Source: a virus
Length of the DNA: 34,002 nucleotides
Strand: one strand, 5' to 3'
IMG/VR virus record: IMGVR_UViG_3300034107_000043
Location: 1 to 34,002 of that record
Part shown: one piece after another, positions 7,182 to 15,080 of the stretch
Numbering within the stretch: position 1 is the stretch's first letter
Layout of the letters: each line of letters opens with the position of its first letter
Translations under genes and position numbers: made by a program
The notes under the pieces: model-generated
Told to the model about the DNA's origin: nothing
The model's input: only the letters and a program-made list of their open reading frames with translations
The model's database searches: none

Positions 7182-9152
7182 CTACCCAAGTGAAGCGTTT
7201 GCTACAATGTTTCTATCTAAACTTTGTTGAGTAGTTACATTTGAAGCCACTACATAAGCCTGAACAGGTTGTTGACCACCTAAAGTTTGAGCAATTTGAT
7301 TTACACCGCTATTACCTACTACATTAAATTGAGGAGCAGCAGCAGGAGCACCACCACCGCCACCTGTATCACCACCGCCACCACCAGCAGAACCACCACC
7401 TAAACCTTTTAAACCTTTTGCAGTAGCAGCTAAAACAGATGCAATACTTATACCCATTTTAGCATATAAAACAGCCGATGTACTTAAACCAAATACACCT
7501 TTTGTAGCTACCTCTTTAGACGAACCTACATTTGTATTAGCTATAATTTGAGCAATAGATAAAGCACTGTTTGCTAATAAAGCAGCTTTTTGAATCCCTT
7601 TATTTTTTTCACCTAAACCACCTAATATAGCCACTAAACCTTGTGCTGATTCTATTGCTATGTTATTGATGTTTTTTCTTGCCTCTTCGGCAGCTAATTT
7701 ATCAGCGGTTATTTTATCTTCAATTACTTTTTTATCATCAGCTAATTTTTGAGCATCAGCTTTTGCTTTTTCATCTGCTGCTAATTTCTTTTCAGCATCT
7801 TCTAAATCAAATTTGTCTTGTAACTCTTTTTCTTTTGTACGTTGTGCCTCTTTTAAAGCGGTTGTATCTAAACCATATTTTGTAGCTTCTTCAATTAATA
7901 ATCTGTATTCTTCTTGTACTTGTCTTAATTGTTCTGCTCTACGTTCAGCTTCGGTATCAATTTCGCCTTGTCTAATACGTTCTAAAGCATCTGCTTTGTC
8001 TTTCTCGCTTTGTATAGCCTTGTCGTTAGCTACCTTTCTTTTATCAGCAGCTTCTTTATTTGCTTGGTTGTCAATATTGTTTACTGATAGTTGTAAACCT
8101 GCTCTGTCGTTTTTTAATTTATCTAAAGCCTTTCTTTGTTCGGCTACAACTTTATCACCTTCGGCTTGAGTTTCTTTAGGGTCAAAAACCAAAGAAGATA
8201 TTCCTTTAAATACTTTATCTTCTAATCCAAAATCTTTACCTAATGCAGAACCAACAGCGTCAACTGTTTTTAAAATCATTGTTAATGGTATAGAAAGGAA
8301 TTTTAATACACCTGCTAATATATCTTGATTTCTTTTTGCTGCTTCAGTTTGTGCTTTTGTAGTTGCTATTGACTGTTCAATTTGAATTTCAGATGCTTTT
8401 ATAACTTGGTCTGTTTGTGCAAGTTTTAATTTTAATATTTCTTTCTCTGATTTTCCTTGTAGTTTTAAAATATTATCTTGACCGCCTATTGCATCTAATT
8501 TTCCTTGCTCGGCTTCTAAATTTGTTTGAGCCAAAACATTCAAGTTTTCTTGCTCACTACTTACACCGCCAACCGCTTCTTTAATGTCATCCCAATAAGC
8601 TACAATAGCACCCAATGCAACTAATAAAATACCTATTCCCGTTGCAGCTATTCCTGTTCTTATTCCTGCTAATGCGTTTTTAGCAACCGCACCCATTTGT
8701 TTGAAGCTATCTATGCTTTCACCTAAACCTTGTAAACCTTGCGAAAGTGCCATAGCAGCCTGTAACCTTACCATTGTTTCTTGTAGGTTTTCACTTTGTA
8801 CACCTGCTAAAGCTAAACTACCCTCAACAGCACTAAAACCACTTGCAACACCTGCTAACGAACCACTTAAAGCACTAAATTTTGCATCAGGATTAAACGC
8901 ATCAGTTAACGCTTTTGCATCACCAATAGCATCTTTTAATTGACCTGCACGTTTAGCAGCTTCAATAGCCTCTTTTGAAGTAGCACCAAATTTATCAGAT
9001 AATTCTGCAACGTCTGCCTGTGCTTGTCTTAATTGACTTCTTAATGATTGTGTAGCTTTATCAGTTTGCTCAATAGAATTGGTTATGTTATTTATTCCGC
9101 TTGTAGCACCTTGACTATTTACATCTATTTCTATTGTCTTTGTAATTGCCAT
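7182..9152 (-). CDS. Tail tape measure protein
   Basis: The 656-residue product has an N-terminal coiled coil (about 20-75, Gln/Ala/Lys/Asp-rich). A hydrophobic segment follows (about 160-187, GIAATGIGILLVALGAIVAY). A long Lys/Ala/Glu/Asp-rich helix spans about 340-490, and a second hydrophobic region lies around 505-580. A Gly-rich linker and a conserved-looking end (FNVVGNSGVNQIAQTL) complete it. This is the standard tape-measure plan of long helices plus membrane-seeking segments. At about 0.15 nm per residue it predicts a tail near 100 nm. Among predicted tail genes it lies after, not before, the large distal-tail genes in transcription order, which is unusual. Confidence 0.85.
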   Translation of the reverse strand: MAITKTIEIDVNSQGATSGINNITNSIEQTDKATQSLRSQLRQAQADVAELSDKFGATSKEAIEAAKRAGQLKDAIGDAKALTDAFNPDAKFSALSGSLAGVASGFSAVEGSLALAGVQSENLQETMVRLQAAMALSQGLQGLGESIDSFKQMGAVAKNALAGIRTGIAATGIGILLVALGAIVAYWDDIKEAVGGVSSEQENLNVLAQTNLEAEQGKLDAIGGQDNILKLQGKSEKEILKLKLAQTDQVIKASEIQIEQSIATTKAQTEAAKRNQDILAGVLKFLSIPLTMILKTVDAVGSALGKDFGLEDKVFKGISSLVFDPKETQAEGDKVVAEQRKALDKLKNDRAGLQLSVNNIDNQANKEAADKRKVANDKAIQSEKDKADALERIRQGEIDTEAERRAEQLRQVQEEYRLLIEEATKYGLDTTALKEAQRTKEKELQDKFDLEDAEKKLAADEKAKADAQKLADDKKVIEDKITADKLAAEEARKNINNIAIESAQGLVAILGGLGEKNKGIQKAALLANSALSIAQIIANTNVGSSKEVATKGVFGLSTSAVLYAKMGISIASVLAATAKGLKGLGGGSAGGGGGDTGGGGGAPAAAPQFNVVGNSGVNQIAQTLGGQQPVQAYVVASNVTTQQSLDRNIVANASLG

Positions 9153-9271
9153 TTTATCGTTTGTTTTAATTCTTTAAAGTTTTCGGGCATTTTATATTTT
9201 CCTTTTGCTATTGCAATAGCCTCGCTGTCATTCTTTAACAACGGTAGCATTTCTATTATAAGTTTAAGCAT
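9131..9271 (-). CDS. Small protein of 46 residues before tape measure
   Basis: The frame starts with ATG at 9271, overlapping the stop of the 786-residue tail gene, and ends 22 nt inside the tape-measure gene. The product starts MLKLIIEMLPLLKNDSEAIA and has a basic end (KQTIKWQLQRQ). It bridges an otherwise empty gap and is coupled at both ends, which supports translation. Function unknown. Confidence 0.58.
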   Translation of the reverse strand: MLKLIIEMLPLLKNDSEAIAIAKGKYKMPENFKELKQTIKWQLQRQ

Positions 9272-11624
9272 TTTGTTGAATTGTTATTAAATCATTGTTG
9301 TTACTTAATATTGAAGCACTCCTTTCTAATCCGCTCACGTTTGGTTTAACTTCTATTTTAACACCTAATGCGTTTAAAGAAATTCCTGTTATCATACTAT
9401 CTACATCTTCAACAATAGTCCAAGTCAAAGGCTCTTTTGAAGTTGTAAACACATCAAATATAACTGCTTGATTATCTATACGTCTTAAAGTGCTATTGTT
9501 AAAATTAATAGTTCTAAAATCTTGTATTAATTCAAAGTCGCTTTCAAAAGTTGTTAAATCAGTTGTATATTGGTTTATAATATATCGTTTATCTCTGATA
9601 ACAATCCTATCGTTTAACCTTAAATTTAACAATTCTAAATAAGGCAAACGCATTTTAACTTTTACCATTCTTGATTTTAAAGAATATAAGTTGTTTAAGT
9701 AAGCTAAATAATAATTGTTAAATAATGAATTATTGATAGGTTCTAAAAAGTAAGAACTAATTTCAACACCCCAATTTAAAGTGTTGTTTGTTAAATCCGC
9801 AGTATCGATACAGTCTTGACCGAATACATTAAAATTTGAAATGTTTGTTGCTCCACTTCCATTATTAATAAATAATGTTCCTGATTTTCTTTCAGTAAAA
9901 TATAAAATAATTGGTTTTGGTGCATAAGGAGTTAAGTCTGACTTTAAAGCATATCCAACTTGTAAATTAGTACCTGTAAACTTATTGAATAATAAATTTT
10001 CAAATGGTAACTTAATACTATAATCAGAACCATCAGTATTAAAAGTAGAACTTAAATTTCCATATTCTCTTGAATTAGTTGTAAAAAAGTTTCTACTTAA
10101 AAAATTCTCACTTTTTTCGTATTCAAAATTAATTTTCTTATATGGTTTAATTCTATTGAAATCTAAATCAGTTGTGCAATATCCACTAAAATCTTTTATA
10201 CCGCCTAAAAAATACCAATTCTCTAATTGCTCTAATGTAAAATTAATTCCATCAGTACTAAAAGCTGTTAGGTTAAACATCTTTAATATTCCACTCAAAA
10301 AATCAGCTACCTTAATATCAGGCATATAATTTAATAAGTTAAGATTAGAATTTAAACTTCCGCTACTTGAACCTAAAGAAGTGCTTGGGAAAGTATTATT
10401 AGTAAAATTAAAATTGCTTCTTGTATATGAAAATGAATAAGTATAAGTGTAGGTTGTTGGAGTAAAAGACTCAACAAAAAACGTATAAGCACCATTATCA
10501 AATGATGCAGGAATATTTACAATAGACTGAATTGCATTAAATTGTAAAGTAGTAAATAAATCTCCATTTTTGTATATAAATACTCTATGATTTGTAATTG
10601 CTGGAAAGTTTATTACTATTCTAAAATTAGATTGACGAGCAAAAAAAGTACCAAACCCAGTTCCGACTTGAATAGTTTGACTACTAACTAAATTATAAGT
10701 ATTGTTATCAATATTAAAAACTTGGGGTAAATAGGTATTATTGTTATTTAATAAAAGTTGTTTTCTTTGCGTTGTAGAAACAAATCGTTTTGAATCGTTT
10801 CCTTTCAACCACAAATAAGCCTTACTAAATTTTTGTTGATTTAAAAAAGTACCGCTAAATGTTAGATTATATTTATCAGCAATAGCATCAAACACTTTAG
10901 AAACTTTTATAGCGGGATATAATTCATCATAATTAATTGCACCACCGCTTGTTGAAATATCACTTGCACCGCCACCACCATACTGCCAAACTCTGTCAGA
11001 GGTAATTAATGGAAACATAACATCTTGTTGAGTAGCAACACTAACTAAATTTCTTACATTTGTTCCGCTATAAGCAATAGTATAGTCATTTATTTCTTCT
11101 ATATCTTTTAATTTGTCCTCACCAAATTTATCAGTTAAAGATTTTAATTCTCCATAGAAAGTTATCTTATAATCTTCTACTCTATTATTTTTTATAGTAG
11201 CACTTTCTAACTGCCATTTACCTACTCGAAATAATTGCGTATCAAGTTCAATGTATCCATCGTATCTTACACGTTGGTCAAAACCATTATCTAAACTATT
11301 TTCGTACCAATGTCTAAATATTTCGTTGTTGTTATCACTTGCAGGAATTGTAAACGATTGAGAATAGTCCGTAAATACTTTTGATATATCGTTTACGTTT
11401 TGAATAGAAGATGTTAAAGAAATCTTTTCATCGTCAAATAACTCTATACGTTTTGCAGTAGTTGTGTTTCCAAATGTACCACCTAAAGAATTGATAGTTT
11501 GTTTACAGCAGTCTAAAGATTCAAATGTACCGCCATCGGCAATTACTCTTGTTTTAAAGTCGTTTACTACTACATTTGCAATATTCTCATAACTTTCAGT
11601 GTATATATATAAAGCTACTTTCAT
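9264..11624 (-). CDS. Large distal tail/baseplate protein
   Basis: The 786-residue product carries DFKTRVIADGGTFES at residues 22-36, shared with the protein at 3327-3752. Then comes a region typical of Bacteroidota-phage tail proteins: RIELFDDEKISLTSSIQNVND, FTDYSQSFTIPASDNN and IFRHWYENSLDNGFDQRVR. The middle is strand-rich with Asn, Ser, Thr and Tyr, and the C-terminal part reads as repeated small beta domains. It is probably the hub or distal tail protein at the tail tip. Placement between a 338-residue tail protein and the tape measure fits. No enzymatic motif is seen. Confidence 0.65.
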   Translation of the reverse strand: MKVALYIYTESYENIANVVVNDFKTRVIADGGTFESLDCCKQTINSLGGTFGNTTTAKRIELFDDEKISLTSSIQNVNDISKVFTDYSQSFTIPASDNNNEIFRHWYENSLDNGFDQRVRYDGYIELDTQLFRVGKWQLESATIKNNRVEDYKITFYGELKSLTDKFGEDKLKDIEEINDYTIAYSGTNVRNLVSVATQQDVMFPLITSDRVWQYGGGGASDISTSGGAINYDELYPAIKVSKVFDAIADKYNLTFSGTFLNQQKFSKAYLWLKGNDSKRFVSTTQRKQLLLNNNNTYLPQVFNIDNNTYNLVSSQTIQVGTGFGTFFARQSNFRIVINFPAITNHRVFIYKNGDLFTTLQFNAIQSIVNIPASFDNGAYTFFVESFTPTTYTYTYSFSYTRSNFNFTNNTFPSTSLGSSSGSLNSNLNLLNYMPDIKVADFLSGILKMFNLTAFSTDGINFTLEQLENWYFLGGIKDFSGYCTTDLDFNRIKPYKKINFEYEKSENFLSRNFFTTNSREYGNLSSTFNTDGSDYSIKLPFENLLFNKFTGTNLQVGYALKSDLTPYAPKPIILYFTERKSGTLFINNGSGATNISNFNVFGQDCIDTADLTNNTLNWGVEISSYFLEPINNSLFNNYYLAYLNNLYSLKSRMVKVKMRLPYLELLNLRLNDRIVIRDKRYIINQYTTDLTTFESDFELIQDFRTINFNNSTLRRIDNQAVIFDVFTTSKEPLTWTIVEDVDSMITGISLNALGVKIEVKPNVSGLERSASILSNNNDLITIQQNA

Positions 11625-12640
11625 TATATTACATCGTTAATTAAACCATAGTTATATTCAAATTCTATTTCGTAGTTTATATTCTTATCTTTTATGTTTG
11701 TTTTGTATTCTGAACTTTGACTTTTAACTATTACGGGTTTATTATCCAATAAAACAGTTTCACTTAAAAGTAAATCTTGAATCAACTCAAAGTAATTCTC
11801 ATCAACCCAACCTGTGTTACATTTTATCTTTTGTTTACCTTGTGAATTAAATACCTTTTTTTGCCCTTGTAAGACGTTATAATTTATTGAACTAGGTAAC
11901 ATATTAAAATCTTTAGAAGTTACATCTATCAAACTGCTATTAGCTTTAAAAAAGGTAAGGTATTGCCAACCACCAAATCTATTTATAAAAGTACAAGTTA
12001 TAGGAGTGTATTTAGGTTCGCAAAGTTTTTCTGCAATTAAATTAAATATAGGAATTGTGCCACCACTTGTATATAAACTAGAAGTGGAAAAATCAATTTG
12101 TAATTTCCAAAGAGATGGAGTTGTGTTTGAAAAAATATAATCATCAACTCGAGTTGAATATTGAAAATTACCAACAGTTTCTATAAAAACATTTATATAA
12201 TTAAAACCCGAAAATGTAGTTAGTTTTATATTTGTATTTACCAAAGGCACAACATTAGCAGTTGTGTTTTGATTATATCCACTTGAATATTGAGTGTAAC
12301 CATTTAAGCAAACAAATGTTTCAGTATCTAAAAGCGTTTCAACAGCATCTACTATTTTATATCTTTTTATTTTCATATAACACCAGCAGTTAACATTTTC
12401 TTCAGTAGGAACTGAAACAGTTACAGGTGCAATAGGTTTAATATATTCCTTTGCATAGTTTGCTACATTCCAAGCTATTAAAGTTTGTGTTTCACTTGCT
12501 ATGTTTTTAGTTAAAGTATAAGTTGCGGTTGTAGGCTCGGTAGTTCCTTTATTCCATAAGAATATTTCTATCTTTGCACCTGTTTGTCCTGCCTCATCTA
12601 TTTCAATAAAATACGGACTTCTTATAAATATCTTTTTCAT
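11624..12640 (-). CDS. Tail protein, 338 residues
   Basis: A strand-rich protein beginning MKKIFIRSPYFIEIDEAGQTG, with many aromatic and Thr/Asn residues. Segments include NRFGGWQYLTFFKAN and an end rich in Tyr, Glu and Asn (NYEIEFEYNYGLINDVI). Its stop overlaps the next ATG, and it sits between the gp10-like protein and the large tail protein. It is probably a distal tail or baseplate subunit. No domain is recognised with confidence; the assignment rests on context and composition. Confidence 0.55.
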   Translation of the reverse strand: MKKIFIRSPYFIEIDEAGQTGAKIEIFLWNKGTTEPTTATYTLTKNIASETQTLIAWNVANYAKEYIKPIAPVTVSVPTEENVNCWCYMKIKRYKIVDAVETLLDTETFVCLNGYTQYSSGYNQNTTANVVPLVNTNIKLTTFSGFNYINVFIETVGNFQYSTRVDDYIFSNTTPSLWKLQIDFSTSSLYTSGGTIPIFNLIAEKLCEPKYTPITCTFINRFGGWQYLTFFKANSSLIDVTSKDFNMLPSSINYNVLQGQKKVFNSQGKQKIKCNTGWVDENYFELIQDLLLSETVLLDNKPVIVKSQSSEYKTNIKDKNINYEIEFEYNYGLINDVI

Positions 12641-13146
12641 TTCTTATTAATTGTATATTGTAAAAATTGTTCTACATCTAAACCGTATGCCTCAACTAAT
12701 TCATCAGGTAAATTCTTAAAAGCTGCCTCAAATGGTTTGGTAAAAAATAAACTTGGCTTAATTCCATTCTTTAAAATACCACCAGCAATTAAATACGCAG
12801 TAGATTTATAAGACATAAATTTTCCTGTTTCTCTATTCCTAAATTGAAATCTTTTTTTAGTTACCCAATCCGTAATTGGTTTTATAGGTGGTCGTTTTGT
12901 TTTATAACTGAAAGGTGTGTTGTATTTCTTTTGCGTTCCTGATACTCCTTTATCCTGAAAGTTACCGTAATTTTCCATTAAGAAAGCTATACGAAAACTA
13001 TTAGCACCAACTTGTATTTCTTTATCTAAACTATTGTAAAGTTTCTTATCTACGTTTTTACCACCCTTTGTTAAATTACTTCTACTCTGCTGAATAACAT
13101 ATTTAGCAAAATCGTTTAAGTATTTATATGTTTGTTGATTATCCAT
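12637..13146 (-). CDS. Tail/neck protein, HK97-gp10-like
   Basis: This 169-residue protein begins with an Asn/Gln-rich helix (QQTYKYLNDFAKYVIQQSRSN). A segment with GANSFRIAFLMENYGNFQDK is typical of HK97-gp10-type neck proteins, where an EYG..Q..G pattern recurs. Then comes a basic insert and KPFEAAFKNLPDELVEAYGLD. It overlaps its neighbours by a few nt, indicating translational coupling. It probably helps to join or complete the tail and head. The family assignment is moderate. Confidence 0.55.
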   Translation of the reverse strand: MDNQQTYKYLNDFAKYVIQQSRSNLTKGGKNVDKKLYNSLDKEIQVGANSFRIAFLMENYGNFQDKGVSGTQKKYNTPFSYKTKRPPIKPITDWVTKKRFQFRNRETGKFMSYKSTAYLIAGGILKNGIKPSLFFTKPFEAAFKNLPDELVEAYGLDVEQFLQYTINKK

Positions 13147-13568
13147 TAACAGATAGAAATATCGTTTCTAACTAATATATCAAATGTAATTGCCCAACCT
13201 GCTAAATCATTCTCAAAACGTTCTGTAAATGGCTCAAACGTAGGATTACCAGTTAACTCCCAAAAGTCATCTGCAATATTACCAGCATTTAATTTATTTA
13301 AAACCCTTGTGCCTAAAAGTAATTGTGTATTCCAAATATCTATTTTATTGCTGTCATCTTTTTGATTGATTATATCCATCATTAAAAGCGTTATATTAAA
13401 CGATATTACATTACCCTGATGTGTAGCACTATTAATAATAATATGTGTCAAAGGGAACATTGTTTGCTTGTTTAAATCGACCTCAAATATATCACCCTCT
13501 GTAACTGTATTTACAAATGGTTCTAATAATAACGCATCTTTAATTTCTTTTATAATTCTATATACCAT
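13146..13568 (-). CDS. Putative tail completion/neck protein
   Basis: The 140-residue alpha-beta protein starts MVYRIIKEIKDALLLEPFVNTVTEGD-like, with a strand-rich core (ISFNITLLMMDI) and an amphipathic helix near IWNTQLLLGTRVLNKL. The end is strand-rich (GWAITFDILVRNDI). Size and neighbours (tail chaperones and a gp10-like gene) fit a tail-terminator or head-closure role. No diagnostic motif is visible. Confidence 0.5.
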   Translation of the reverse strand: MVYRIIKEIKDALLLEPFVNTVTEGDIFEVDLNKQTMFPLTHIIINSATHQGNVISFNITLLMMDIINQKDDSNKIDIWNTQLLLGTRVLNKLNAGNIADDFWELTGNPTFEPFTERFENDLAGWAITFDILVRNDISIC

Positions 13569-13812
13569 TTCTTTTTAGGTTTTTGATTTCTATTTCTGTT
13601 TTTTCTTTTTCAAACATTAACCAAGTCATTAATGCTGTAATTGGTAGTTTTGTAACGGCATCAAATTTGAGAATATTTCCCTGAGCTGCTGCATAGATTG
13701 ATTGATACCAACCCCATTTTTTTCCAAAACCTGCTTCGCTTGTTCCGACTGTTCCACTTCGTTCTGTATATAATGGCTCAAAGCGTTCACGCAATCGTTG
13801 AGCAAAGTCCAA
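13558..13812 (-). CDS. Tail assembly chaperone extension (GT-like), reached by -1 frameshift
   Basis: This frame has no good own start: it begins as TTG exactly at the slippery run and continues for 84 codons (KKWGWYQSIYAAAQGNILKF, LPITALMTWLMFEKEKTEIE). A -1 slip on the T9 run of the upstream gene joins residues 1-163 of the chaperone to this segment, giving about 247 residues. In lambda-like tails the frameshifted GT protein bridges the tape measure and the tail tube. The gene precedes tail genes, as expected. The alternative is a homopolymer assembly error. Confidence 0.65.
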   Translation of the reverse strand: MDFAQRLRERFEPLYTERSGTVGTSEAGFGKKWGWYQSIYAAAQGNILKFDAVTKLPITALMTWLMFEKEKTEIEIKNLKRNGI

Positions 13813-14300
13813 AAAAAAAGCATAGAACCTAATGCAATATCTAAAGGCATATATTTTAAAGCCTCTGCATATTGATAACTTGATTCGTATTCGTGGATAG
13901 TGTATAAGTCTTTTGTCTTTGATTTAATTGGTCTGTATAAAACAGCCATTGCTTGATGCAGTGTATCAACATCACTTAAATAGTTTTCCAAATCAATATA
14001 CTCACCGGAAGTTATATCTTCTAATTTAGGAATAAAACCAAACTCAACTCCAGCTAATTTAAAAGTATTTTTTAATGGTGTTCTTTGTTGTAGTATTTTA
14101 TTTAGGTGTTCTAATATTTCGTTAACGTCTGTAACTTTAATTTTAGCAACATCTTTTAAATCTATATTGCAAAATATTTCAATAGTTTTCTGATTAACGA
14201 AATCACTTGCATCGTTATCTTTTATAAGTTTGTGGAACTTTTGATATTGAAGTAATGTAATTTCATTTAAAGAATCAGGGATATTAATATCTACTTTCAT
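13629..14300 (-). CDS. Tail assembly chaperone (G-like)
   Basis: A soluble 223-residue mixed protein: MKVDINIPDSLNEITLLQYQ and helices around 20-90, then a domain containing EYIDLENYLSDVD and RPIKSKTKDLYTIHEY, then KYMPLDIALGSMLFFW with the slippery site at residues 160-164. In frame 0 the protein continues for about 60 more residues, with a helical tail and NGVGINQSM. The frameshift product at 13558-13812 overlaps it. This two-product arrangement marks tail assembly chaperones of siphophages, which hold the tape measure before tube polymerisation. Confidence 0.65.
   Translation of the reverse strand: MKVDINIPDSLNEITLLQYQKFHKLIKDNDASDFVNQKTIEIFCNIDLKDVAKIKVTDVNEILEHLNKILQQRTPLKNTFKLAGVEFGFIPKLEDITSGEYIDLENYLSDVDTLHQAMAVLYRPIKSKTKDLYTIHEYESSYQYAEALKYMPLDIALGSMLFFWTLLNDCVNALSHYIQNEVEQSEQAKQVLEKNGVGINQSMQQLREIFSNLMPLQNYQLQH
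13811..13819 (-). promoter_or_regulatory. Slippery T9 run for programmed -1 frameshifting
   Basis: On the minus strand the reading is ATG CTT TTT TTT TGG. A T TTT TTT heptamer lets P- and A-site tRNAs re-pair one base back. The -1 frame then reads TTG GAC TTT GCT and stays open for 84 codons. Position: codons 161-164 of the chaperone gene. Confidence 0.65.
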
Positions 14301-14342
14301 ATTTTATTTTAAAAATTAATTAAAGTAGTATTTGTATAATAC

Positions 14343-14372
14343 AAAAAAAAAGCTACCATTTCTGATAGCTTT
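14343..14372 (-). terminator. Intrinsic terminator upstream of the tail gene block
   Basis: On the minus strand AGCTATCA pairs with TGGTAGCT (one G-U) around a GAAA tetraloop, followed by nine T. It lies between the 74-residue protein gene (stop 14480) and the tail chaperone gene (start 14300), separating packaging and tail blocks. The rest of this 179-nt gap holds no convincing gene. Confidence 0.85.
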
Positions 14373-14479
14373 AAAACCTGTTGTTAAGCGAAATACTATT
14401 TCACTAATACATTAATACCAATTCTTATCTGTAACCTCTTAAGCGGTGTCGGTAAACGAAGTTTTTTCATTAACTAACT

Positions 14480-14704
14480 TTAAACTAACTTTAAATTTAA
14501 TACCTCATACAACTCGTGTATCTTTTCTGTAAGTGTTTCATCCTGTTTGTATTTATCGTTTCCTATTTTCTTTGCACCATTTACATTGATTTCTATTTTA
14601 ACGTAATTCTTTTTTCTTTTACCCTCAAAGTAAATATCGTTTACAACTATTGGATAAATAGTTATTCCGTTATTCAGACAATTCTTTATCGCTTTTAAGT
14701 TCAC
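14480..14704 (-). CDS. Hypothetical protein, 74 residues
   Basis: The product is basic and soluble, starting MNLKAIKNCLNNGITIYPIV. It has a strand pair in the middle (YVKIEINVNGAKKIG) and a C-terminal helix (TEKIHELYEVLNLKLV). It is the last gene before the 14343-14372 terminator. I do not recognise a family. It overlaps the preceding small membrane-protein ORF by 35 nt. Confidence 0.6.
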   Translation of the reverse strand: MNLKAIKNCLNNGITIYPIVVNDIYFEGKRKKNYVKIEINVNGAKKIGNDKYKQDETLTEKIHELYEVLNLKLV

Positions 14705-14807
14705 GGTATATAAGATAAAATGTTAATAAGCAAAATGCTATTTGTACTAAATAATTTTCAGTTAACATTGCAACTGATGCTGATACTACTCCTGTAATTG
14801 TTCTCAT
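14670..14807 (-). CDS. Small single-helix membrane protein, 45 residues
   Basis: The ORF starts MRTITGVVSASVAMLTENYL and has a hydrophobic helix, VQIAFCLLTFYLIY, then a charged tail RELKSDKELSE. One transmembrane segment is likely. It follows a candidate promoter (14828-14856) with a leader of about 14 nt, which supports it. The 35-nt overlap with the next gene is larger than usual here. Function unknown. Confidence 0.5.
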   Translation of the reverse strand: MRTITGVVSASVAMLTENYLVQIAFCLLTFYLIYRELKSDKELSE

Positions 14808-14827
14808 AATTGATTTGTTTTATGCTG

Positions 14828-14856
14828 TAAAATTACACAATTATTTTAACCTGCAA
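14828..14856 (-). promoter_or_regulatory. Candidate promoter, TTG-N18-TAATTTTA
   Basis: On the minus strand TTG is followed 18 nt later by TAATTTTA, one base off TAnnTTTG. The predicted start is about 14 nt before the ATG at 14807. It lies in the gap after the 53-residue ORF and would drive the small genes ending at the 14343 terminator. Confidence 0.4.
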
Positions 14857-14891
14857 ACTAATTATAAAATAATTAACAAATATTTAACTTT

Positions 14892-15053
14892 TTAAATTTG
14901 ATACATATAAGCTACGTTTAATTTAGCAACTTCATACATAGCTTTCATTTTCTTTACCTCACCTACGTTTCTCGGCATAGCTATTAATATATTTTGATTT
15001 GTTATTAAATAGATATAACATTCTATTGTAGCTATTATTTGTCCGTATGTCAT
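14892..15053 (-). CDS. Hypothetical protein, 53 residues
   Basis: The frame starts MTYGQIIATIECYIYLITNQ and ends KLNVAYMYQI. It has two mildly hydrophobic helices separated by MPRNVGEVKKMKAM. It lies 27 nt after the large terminase stop, with no better frame on either strand. No family is recognised. Confidence 0.55.
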   Translation of the reverse strand: MTYGQIIATIECYIYLITNQNILIAMPRNVGEVKKMKAMYEVAKLNVAYMYQI

Positions 15054-15080
15054 TTGTCAAGTTTTTTCCATCATTTACTT

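Noticed and set aside
7813-8169. Plus-strand frame of 118 codons opposite the tape-measure gene
   Set aside because: Antisense of the Lys/Ala/Glu-rich helix, giving Ser/Leu/Phe-rich text without gene signals.
14396-14470. 24-codon ORF (MKKLRLPTPLKRLQIRIGIN...) on the minus strand between the 74-residue gene and the tail chaperone terminator
   Set aside because: Very short, not coupled to neighbours, and in a gap already explained by a terminator. Its basic composition is not enough to call a gene.
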